The position numbers and the translations under genes were made by a program. The notes beneath the pieces are model-generated. The model made no database searches. It worked only from the letters and a program-made list of their open reading frames with translations, and was not told the origin of the DNA. DNA of 64,000 bases from a bacterium (lineage in GTDB: Bacteria; Zhuqueibacterota; Zhuqueibacteria; Residuimicrobiales; Oceaniaggregativiventaceae), in assembly GCA_029565675.1 (NCBI GenBank), contig JAKQNP010000002.1, forward strand, positions 186,001-250,000, given 5' to 3'. Positions 57,739 through 64,000 of this stretch are shown here, piece after piece (the first letter of the stretch is position 1; every line of letters starts with the position of its first letter).

Positions 57739-58662
57739 TTGCAGAATTACCGCCGATCGAATAAAGTCGAACATTTCATATTGATCTTTGTTGACGGCTT
57801 GGGCGTCGGAGTCAACGATTCAACGCGCAATCCGTTGGCACGCGATTCTTTTCAGCTCCTCTCCCTTTTTCAAGATGAATCCAATCCGAAACCGATTCTG
57901 CATGGCGGGATCGCTTTCGGGGTCGATGCAACGCTCGGCGTGTCTGGATTGCCGCAAAGTGCGACTGGCCAGACTGCGCTGTTGACTGGCATCAACACTT
58001 CACAAATGCTCGGACACCATCTGAGCGGTTTTCCGAACGCGAGACTCCGCGGTGTTCTGCAGGAAAAGTCTCTGTTGAAACAGCTGCAGCAACACGGGTG
58101 CCGTGCCGCCTTTCTCAATACTTTTCAACCGCCTTTTTTCGATCACAATCCGTATGATATCGTCCGCTATCTCTCGACGACCACCCTGGCCAATCTTTAT
58201 GCCGGTTTGCCGTTTTTCACTCTCGATGATCTGCTCGGCCGACGTTCGATCTACCAGGATATTACCAATGAAATGTTGCAGGCAAAAGGATTTGCCGTTC
58301 CGCTTTTCACGCCTGAAGAAGCCGGTGCGATCGTCGCTGACCGAGCACAACAGTATGACTTTGTGCTCTTTGAGTTTTTTCAGACTGATCGAGCCGGGCA
58401 TGCCCAGGATTTCGCGCGTGCGATTGGTGAGTTGCGCAAATTGGAAAGATTTTTGCTCTCCCTGATCCAAAGGATTGAACTGGAAAAGACGCTGGTGCTG
58501 ATCACCAGCGATCACGGCAACATCGAGGACTTGTCGATCAAGTCCCACACCCGAAATCCCGCCCTGACCTTGGCGTTTGGCCCTGAGGTCGATGAATTGG
58601 CCCAGCTCCTGGAAAAATTGACCGACTTTGTTCCGCTGATCCTCTCGACCTGCAGTCGCTAG
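57739..58662 (+). CDS. Alkaline-phosphatase-superfamily metalloenzyme
   Basis: A 307-residue protein with the metalloenzyme fold of phosphopentomutase and cofactor-independent phosphoglycerate mutase: LIFVDGLGVG (metal Asp), GLPQSATGQTALLTGIN (nucleophile region), TDRAGHAQD and LITSDHGNIEDLSIKSHTRNP. It is shorter than iPGM and lacks the inserted phosphotransferase domain, so the substrate is undefined. It starts at TTG 57739 with GAGG upstream, 10 bp after the SpoIID gene, and is probably cotranscribed. Confidence 0.82.
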   Translation: MQNYRRSNKVEHFILIFVDGLGVGVNDSTRNPLARDSFQLLSLFQDESNPKPILHGGIAFGVDATLGVSGLPQSATGQTALLTGINTSQMLGHHLSGFPNARLRGVLQEKSLLKQLQQHGCRAAFLNTFQPPFFDHNPYDIVRYLSTTTLANLYAGLPFFTLDDLLGRRSIYQDITNEMLQAKGFAVPLFTPEEAGAIVADRAQQYDFVLFEFFQTDRAGHAQDFARAIGELRKLERFLLSLIQRIELEKTLVLITSDHGNIEDLSIKSHTRNPALTLAFGPEVDELAQLLEKLTDFVPLILSTCSR

Positions 58663-58707
58663 CTATCGTCGCCGGCAACGACGGGGTTGCCCCACATGAC
58701 GGCACTT

Positions 58708-59877
58708 TTAGTGGTTTTTAAAAAAGTAGATGTTTTCCGGTTCGGAGGCTGCGACGAGGCCGTTGTCGACCACGATGGGGTGGGTGAGAATATGGCCGCG
58801 GGTTTTATAAGACCACAAATGGCCGCCGGTTTGCGGATCGACAGCATAGAGATGATCGTCGAGAGAACCGAAAATAACGGCGGCAGGAGTGATCACCGGT
58901 GCGGTGCTGATCACCCCTGAAGTTGGAGTGCGCCACAGCAAGTTGCCCTTTAGGCCCTCCAGACAATAAATCGTGTGTTGGGTCGTGCCAAAGCACACCT
59001 TTTCGCCATCGGCTGCTGCACCCAAAAAGATCTTTCCGTCTGCAGAAAAACTCCACAGCAGCTGGCCGTTCAGCAGATCCAGGCAATAAAAATGTTCGTC
59101 GGTTGAACCAATAAAAACGCGATCATTCAAACAGGTCGGCGAGGCTTTGATCGCGCCTTGTGTTTGATATTCCCAGACAAGATTTTTTCCGCGCCAGGCT
59201 GTTACACGGCCGTCATCCCCTCCGACGATCACCAGCCCGGCTGAAAATGCGGGGGATGACTCGGTTTGGGTGTTCAGCGAAGTTTGCCATTTGAGCTCTC
59301 CACTGGCGAGATCATAACAGACCAGTGAGCCGCTATAGTAAGCGACGACCAGATCTTCGCCGGCGATCAGCGGTTCGGTGAGCAGCGTTTCGCCGGTCGC
59401 TTTCCATATTTCATCGCCGGTTTTCATATCGATCGCTTGGATGGCCGGTTTTTCATTGCGGCGCACCACAATCGCCTGTGATCCATGCAGTGCGATAGCT
59501 CCGATGGTGCTGCGAGACAACTTGAATTTCCCAACAGTTTTGCCGCTCTCCAGCCTGAGGATGTCGATTTTGCCGTTGAGCGTCGGGATGAAAATCATGC
59601 CGTCCTGATGCAGAATCGTTTGTCCGATTGCCGCAGTGATTTTTTTCTCCCAGACAAGTTCAAACGGCGGCGACACCGCGATCGGTTTTGCATGCGTTCT
59701 GCCTGGATCACCGCCGTAGAGCGGCCAATCCGATGGCGTGTGCGGCTGCAAATCCGCCAGGTTCAATCGACCGCACTGCGCAGAAAAGAGCAAGAAAACA
59801 AACAGGAAGCAGTGCAGTAACTTGTTAGAAATCCCAGCCGAAAAAGAATTGGGTGAACCACGTGTTATCGATTTCAT
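58708..59877 (-). CDS. BamB-like PQQ-repeat beta-propeller, probable envelope lipoprotein
   Basis: About 389 residues. A hydrophobic segment (LLHCFLFVFLLFSAQC) ends at a Cys in an atypical lipobox. The rest is a PQQ-type propeller of about seven blades with repeated LVCYDLASGELKWQ, FYCLDLLNGQLLWSF and LYAVDPQTGGHLWSY motifs. The ATG at 59877 overlaps the 3' end of the upstream barrel gene by 53 bp; a later rare start at the signal peptide is possible. Such propellers act as assembly scaffolds (BamB) or ligand binders. Being next to an Omp85-like barrel supports an outer-membrane role. Confidence 0.82.
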   Translation of the reverse strand: MKSITRGSPNSFSAGISNKLLHCFLFVFLLFSAQCGRLNLADLQPHTPSDWPLYGGDPGRTHAKPIAVSPPFELVWEKKITAAIGQTILHQDGMIFIPTLNGKIDILRLESGKTVGKFKLSRSTIGAIALHGSQAIVVRRNEKPAIQAIDMKTGDEIWKATGETLLTEPLIAGEDLVVAYYSGSLVCYDLASGELKWQTSLNTQTESSPAFSAGLVIVGGDDGRVTAWRGKNLVWEYQTQGAIKASPTCLNDRVFIGSTDEHFYCLDLLNGQLLWSFSADGKIFLGAAADGEKVCFGTTQHTIYCLEGLKGNLLWRTPTSGVISTAPVITPAAVIFGSLDDHLYAVDPQTGGHLWSYKTRGHILTHPIVVDNGLVAASEPENIYFFKNH

Positions 59878-62764
59878 AGCGATCCAAAGTGGTGAGATGG
59901 GAGAGATCGTCGAGTTGAAAACGGCGGCCGACATCCATGCGCAAGACGAGCATACCGCCGAAACAGAAACGCACGCCGAATCCGGTGCTGCCCAGCAGTC
60001 CGTTGGGTTCATCGTACCATGCATTGCCGACGTCAAAAAACATGGCGCCGCGGATGGCGTGCAATCCCAATCCGCCAAAGGGAAATTTGACCACCAGATT
60101 ATCGATGAATGGGAAGCGCAATTCATTGGAAATCAGCGCGAGCTTGGTTCCCCAAATTCGCCAAAATCCATATCCGCGCAAATCCCAACTGCCCCCCATA
60201 TAGAAAGGTGTGCTTTCTTTGCCGTAATTGAGCTGAGTCCATAAACGCACCGCATGGGTCATGCGCGGGCTAAGGCGAAAATAATGGCGGTAATCGGCAA
60301 TCAAGGTCGAAAAGCGCACATTTGAATAGGCCACATCATAGGTGTTGCCAAAGGTCAGGTTGATCCGCTCACCGTCGATCGGTCCGGTCATGCCCCATAG
60401 AGAAGTGTCCTTGATGTAAGAACCAAATGCCGACACCAGCAGTGCATCGCGACGATAGTCGCGAATAAACCATTCTTTGTCAGAATGGCGGATGTTGAGG
60501 CTGGCTTCGATGCGCTTGAATTTCGACAACGGATAGCTGAGTGCGCCATAGCCGCCATATCGTCGCTCCCAATACCAGTAATCGTGGCGATTGTAAAAAC
60601 GTCCGGCAAAATGGTAAAGGCCAATCGACATATTGGTGCGTCTGGAAAGATCGACTCGGGTGATCGCCAAGTTGAAGCTTTCAAGAAATTCATCCCTTGT
60701 CTGCGCGCGGTTGCTGATCAGGAAAAAATATTGATAGTTGCCGAGCATGTCTGAGATGGCCACCTGGGCGCCGCCCGATGTGCCAAAAATCGGATCCTGC
60801 GTAATCTGACTCTGCGCAATGTCGAGGTTGTATTTTGCTTTATAGCGCACGGCTCGTGTTGTTTCCGGACCGGCAATTTTATCGAATGAACGCCCGGCCG
60901 CAAGCATGGGTACGTTGAGAGGTTCAACCGGAACGGCATTTTCAATCTGCGCATCGATGTCAGGCGCCAAAAATATCTGATAGGAAAAATTCTCAAAACC
61001 GGTGAAAATCAAAGTGCGGTCGTCAGTCCATTCCGGATCGAACACACCGGTGGTAAAGCGGGTGACCTGTTTGAGCGTTCGGTTTGGATTGGCAACCGAA
61101 AAGAGATAGGTCGAATCCGGGGTCAGCTTTGTATCGACCGGTGAAAAGGCCAAAGCAGCAGTGGTGGCCAACACAGGGGGTTGTTCTTGATCTTGTACCT
61201 GCAGAATCCAAACATTTGAAGTCCCACCGCGATCCGAAGAAAAAGCAAGACAAAGGCCGTCAGGCCGGAAGGCTGGAGCATGATCATTGAATTCTCCGCA
61301 AGTCAAGGCGTGCATCTCGCCGGTCTGCAATTCATAGGCATGCAAGTTGTAATAACCCGATTCGCCATAGATGCCCCGATCAGAACTGAAGGCGATTGCT
61401 CCGCCATCCGGTGACCAACTGGGGTCTCTTTCGTCGAAATAATCATCAGTTACCTGCTGCAGTGAATCGAGATGCAAATCGTAGATGTAGAGATCGCATT
61501 GGCCGGAAAATGCAAGACCGCTGAAAGCAATGCGCGACCCGTCACCTGACCACGAAGGTGAATAGATGGAAACCAATTTTGTAAAAACATGGTCGTTGAT
61601 GATCTGCTGTTGCTCGATGTCGTAGATGTACAGATGGTCTTGCTCGCCGCTTCGCGATGAAAAAACCAGTCGTCCGTTTGGGTGAACATCGATTTTGTTG
61701 CTCAGCAGATGAAAAGATTCAAAATCTGCCGTTCGTTCGCCGGCAATAATGGTTTTGACTTCCGCTTCACGATCGCTCAACCGGATCGGCATGGAGCAAA
61801 TATTGGCATAACCGCTGCGGGTGGAAAGGAAATAGAGTTCCGGGGTATCGGCGCACCGGTAAAAAGCGGGTTTAATATTGATGCCCTGGTAGGTCAATTG
61901 CTTTGCCGCCATGCGTGCAGAATCGTGGTCTTGTAACAGCGGGAAATGCTGTTTTTTCAGTTGATACAACCAGTCTCGATCGAAATGGCGATAGTTGACT
62001 CCCAACGTCGCTTCAAAGACATCGCTAAAGTTGGTTGACATCCAGATGTTTTCAATCAGATCGAGGATTTTGGCTTCTCCAAAAGTGTCGGCAATGTATT
62101 TGATCGCCGCCTGGCCTTCTTTATACATTAAAAAAGAGCCATTGATCTGGTAGATGTTGCTGAGAGGGTAGAGGTAGCCGTTGAGAATGGCATCGCGCGT
62201 GAACATTTCCGCCTGCGAATCCCAACCTGAAGACCAGTATTCGGCCAGGCCTTCTACAAACCAGAGCGGCAGCCCGGGATGGTTGTTCTGGCGATGTCTC
62301 TTAAGGATTTGAAATTCTAGGCTGTGGGTAAAGACGTGCACAAGTTCGTGTCGCAAGACATGCTTAAAATCGGGAATCGACCCGTTGGCCGGCACCACCA
62401 CTCGACCTTTGATAAACTCGAAGAATCCTCCAACCCCTTCAGGAATCAGATAAGGGATGGTGTTGGTCTCTTGAAAGTGGGCCTGGGTGGCATAAAAAAT
62501 CAGCGGTATGCGTTGTTGGACAGTGTGGTTGAATTTGTTTTCCAGAAACCGGTAGGTTTCTTCAGCATAGGCGGCACCGATTTCCGCCAACTCGCGCATT
62601 TCTGGATAGTAATAGATGTCGAAATGGTCGGTCTCCAGCACATGCCAATCGAATTGGTTGTACTGAATTTTGTTGCGGCCAAAATAGTACTGGCAGAAGC
62701 CGTTTTTCGACTGCAACAGGAAGAGCAAAACAAATAAAACTTTAAGCAGGGTCTTGAATTTCAT
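59825..62764 (-). CDS. Secreted gluzincin - TolB propeller - Omp85-like barrel fusion
   Basis: A 979-residue protein. A signal peptide (KTLLKVLFVLLFLLQSKNGFCQ) is followed by a zinc-peptidase domain with RHELVHVFTHSLEF (His139, Glu140, His143) and WFVEGLAEYWSS (third ligand Glu171 or Glu175). Residues about 290-600 form a TolB-like propeller with PSWSPDGGAIAFSSDRG-type blades. The last 330 residues resemble an Omp85/D15 barrel, with GGSWDLRGYGFWR, NELRFPF and a FFDVGNAWYD strand. It is probably an outer-membrane barrel displaying a protease and propeller. Peptidase-propeller proteins are known in FCB-type bacteria; the substrate is unknown. Confidence 0.8.
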   Translation of the reverse strand: MKFKTLLKVLFVLLFLLQSKNGFCQYYFGRNKIQYNQFDWHVLETDHFDIYYYPEMRELAEIGAAYAEETYRFLENKFNHTVQQRIPLIFYATQAHFQETNTIPYLIPEGVGGFFEFIKGRVVVPANGSIPDFKHVLRHELVHVFTHSLEFQILKRHRQNNHPGLPLWFVEGLAEYWSSGWDSQAEMFTRDAILNGYLYPLSNIYQINGSFLMYKEGQAAIKYIADTFGEAKILDLIENIWMSTNFSDVFEATLGVNYRHFDRDWLYQLKKQHFPLLQDHDSARMAAKQLTYQGINIKPAFYRCADTPELYFLSTRSGYANICSMPIRLSDREAEVKTIIAGERTADFESFHLLSNKIDVHPNGRLVFSSRSGEQDHLYIYDIEQQQIINDHVFTKLVSIYSPSWSGDGSRIAFSGLAFSGQCDLYIYDLHLDSLQQVTDDYFDERDPSWSPDGGAIAFSSDRGIYGESGYYNLHAYELQTGEMHALTCGEFNDHAPAFRPDGLCLAFSSDRGGTSNVWILQVQDQEQPPVLATTAALAFSPVDTKLTPDSTYLFSVANPNRTLKQVTRFTTGVFDPEWTDDRTLIFTGFENFSYQIFLAPDIDAQIENAVPVEPLNVPMLAAGRSFDKIAGPETTRAVRYKAKYNLDIAQSQITQDPIFGTSGGAQVAISDMLGNYQYFFLISNRAQTRDEFLESFNLAITRVDLSRRTNMSIGLYHFAGRFYNRHDYWYWERRYGGYGALSYPLSKFKRIEASLNIRHSDKEWFIRDYRRDALLVSAFGSYIKDTSLWGMTGPIDGERINLTFGNTYDVAYSNVRFSTLIADYRHYFRLSPRMTHAVRLWTQLNYGKESTPFYMGGSWDLRGYGFWRIWGTKLALISNELRFPFIDNLVVKFPFGGLGLHAIRGAMFFDVGNAWYDEPNGLLGSTGFGVRFCFGGMLVLRMDVGRRFQLDDLSHLTTLDRYEIDNTWFTQFFFGWDF

Positions 62765-62795
62765 GGCCCTCGCCGACTTGTATTTTTTCTGTTAT

Positions 62796-63962
62796 TTACT
62801 GCCCATCGGAGCATTTTGTTTCATTTTTCACCGGTTCGCTGTTCTGGTCTATGGTTTTTTCATAAAAGCGAAAGGTTTTATACCGTTGGGCATCGAGATC
62901 TTCCAGGGCGCGGATCATTGGCTCGTTGCTTTCAACGATCAGAGAACATTCTGAATCCAAAAAACCGAGTTCCCGGCCCCGCTCGATGGTATTGAGATAA
63001 AACACCAGATCAATCCCCCGATGGCGATATTCTTTGATGACTCCCATGGCGATGGTGCGCAATCGGGTGATTTTCGACATCTCGCGGATCATTTTTACAA
63101 GTCCTACCGGAAAGAGCCGGCCATTGGCTTTTTGCAGAGCCGGATTGGCATCTTTGATATTTAAAGAAAATCCGATGCAGCGGCCGTTGTGAAACGCCAG
63201 ATAGGTCAGTTCCGGGACCACCACCGGTTTGAGTTCCTTAAGCAGATGATCCAGTTCGGCATCCGTAAAGGGCACGTGTTCCCAGTTTTCCATCCAGGCA
63301 TCAGCAAAAATCTGACCGATCAGTTCAACAGCCCGGTCGAGCTGCTTCATGTCAAGAGTCTCGAATTCGATTTTTTGCTGGCGGACGAGGCGATCGCGGA
63401 TGCGGTAGAGCGACGGCGGCACCACCACATTGCGGTGCACCAAAAATGCATACCAATCGCTCGCCTTGGCCAGGCCGCTCTCCTCGACCAATTTGCGATA
63501 ATAGGGCGGACTATAGGCCGTCATGATTACCGGAGGATCGTTAAAACCATCGACAAGAATGCCGCTGATGTCGTACAACCCAAAACTCATCGGCCCCAAC
63601 ATCCGTTTTTTGCCGCGGTCCCTTAACCATCTCTCTGCAGCGGCAATCAGCGCCTTGGCCGCATCCACATCCTCGATGCATTCAAAAAAACCAAAGAAGC
63701 CGGTATCTTGATTGCGGAAACGCTCATATTGGTGGTTGACATGAGCAGAAATGCGACCTACAGGTGTCTTGCCCTTGTACACCAGAAAGAGCGCCGCCTC
63801 GCCGTTCTGGAAGAAAGCCCCACTCTTCGGCGATAGAGCTTTTTCTTCACTGCTCAGCAGGGGGGGAACCCACTGGGGAATGTCGCTATAGATTTTCCAT
63901 GGCAAACGGATAAAGTCACGCAAATCCCCGTGGCTCTGAATCTGACGCACTTGAAAATTCAT
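62796..63962 (-). CDS. GNAT-fold acyltransferase-like protein
   Basis: A 388-residue cytoplasmic protein. An N-terminal segment has PWKIYSDIPQWVPP and LVYKGKTPVGRISAHVN; a C-terminal GNAT-like domain has TLAFHNGRCIGFSLNI-type strands and the acetyl-CoA-region pattern IAMGVIKEYRHRGIDLVFY. This matches a family of long GNAT proteins of unknown substrate found in uncultivated and anaerobic bacteria. It is the first gene of the minus-strand group at the right edge; 38 bp to the window end hold only part of its upstream region. Confidence 0.75.
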   Translation of the reverse strand: MNFQVRQIQSHGDLRDFIRLPWKIYSDIPQWVPPLLSSEEKALSPKSGAFFQNGEAALFLVYKGKTPVGRISAHVNHQYERFRNQDTGFFGFFECIEDVDAAKALIAAAERWLRDRGKKRMLGPMSFGLYDISGILVDGFNDPPVIMTAYSPPYYRKLVEESGLAKASDWYAFLVHRNVVVPPSLYRIRDRLVRQQKIEFETLDMKQLDRAVELIGQIFADAWMENWEHVPFTDAELDHLLKELKPVVVPELTYLAFHNGRCIGFSLNIKDANPALQKANGRLFPVGLVKMIREMSKITRLRTIAMGVIKEYRHRGIDLVFYLNTIERGRELGFLDSECSLIVESNEPMIRALEDLDAQRYKTFRFYEKTIDQNSEPVKNETKCSDGQ

Positions 63963-64000
63963 CTGTCACCTCTGCAAGAGATTTTTGTTGCTTTTTTGAA

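Noticed and set aside
59878-60126. N-terminal extension of the BamB-like frame
   Set aside because: It lies wholly inside the barrel gene and is Ser/Cys/Trp-rich without family character; the start was moved to 59877.

Overview
The window is mid-GC bacterial chromosome, densely coded and free of phage, insertion sequences, CRISPR arrays and tRNAs. Several features suggest an uncultivated, Gram-negative-like member of the FCB-type phyla (KSB1, Calditrichota or a relative). These are a giant FG-GAP/Ig-like surface protein with a FlgD-type sorting domain, a GWxTD/TPR protein, an Omp85-type barrel, meso-DAP-type MurE and class A RNase P RNA. That placement is inferred from gene content only; no 16S rRNA gene is present.

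Layout. 1-8.8 kb (+): the 3' part of a >2,400-residue exported multidomain protein, then an arylamine N-acetyltransferase-like gene and a DUF4416 gene, closed by a terminator. 9.1-21.3 kb (-): an 11-gene amino-acid operon, ilvB-ilvN-ilvC-leuA-leuB-argJ-proC-argC-argB-argD-argA, preceded by a good promoter and a Leu-rich leader peptide. 21.8-32.9 kb (+): exo/endonuclease-phosphatase membrane protein, GWxTD/TPR protein, methyltransferase, murE, a secreted pullulanase-like GH13 enzyme, an M20 deacylase and an M29/NicX-like metallohydrolase. 33.0-38.0 kb (+): a candidate small RNA, a coiled-coil zinc-ribbon gene, rnpB, recJ, ilvE and nusB. 38.1-44.3 kb (+): a secA of about 2,079 codons, roughly twice normal length. 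44.5-48.6 kb (+): DUF494/smg, xerC, hpf, hprK and mannose-family PTS EIIA and EIIB, with no EIIC or EIID following. 48.6-50.1 kb (-): a sodium:solute symporter. 50.5-58.7 kb (+): a Cys-rich unknown, type-3 proS, an alanine/glycine:cation symporter, a zinc-ribbon unknown, era, a SpoIID-domain protein and an AlkP-superfamily metalloenzyme. 58.7-64.0 kb (-): a GNAT protein, a secreted gluzincin/TolB-propeller/Omp85-barrel fusion and a BamB-like PQQ propeller, in transcription order.

How the parts fit. The minus-strand operon covers the acetylated ornithine branch, proline reductase and most of the Val/Ile/Leu pathway; ilvE sits separately at 36.4 kb, while ilvD, leuCD and argFGH are not in the window. 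Export is a recurring theme: an enlarged SecA, a very large Ig-repeat surface protein and an outer-membrane protease-barrel fusion. The most unusual object is SecA. It carries about 650 extra residues in or beside the preprotein cross-linking domain, including repeated TEKGR-type elements, and about 400 extra residues in the C-terminal helical region, while all ATPase motifs and the SEC-C zinc tail are retained.
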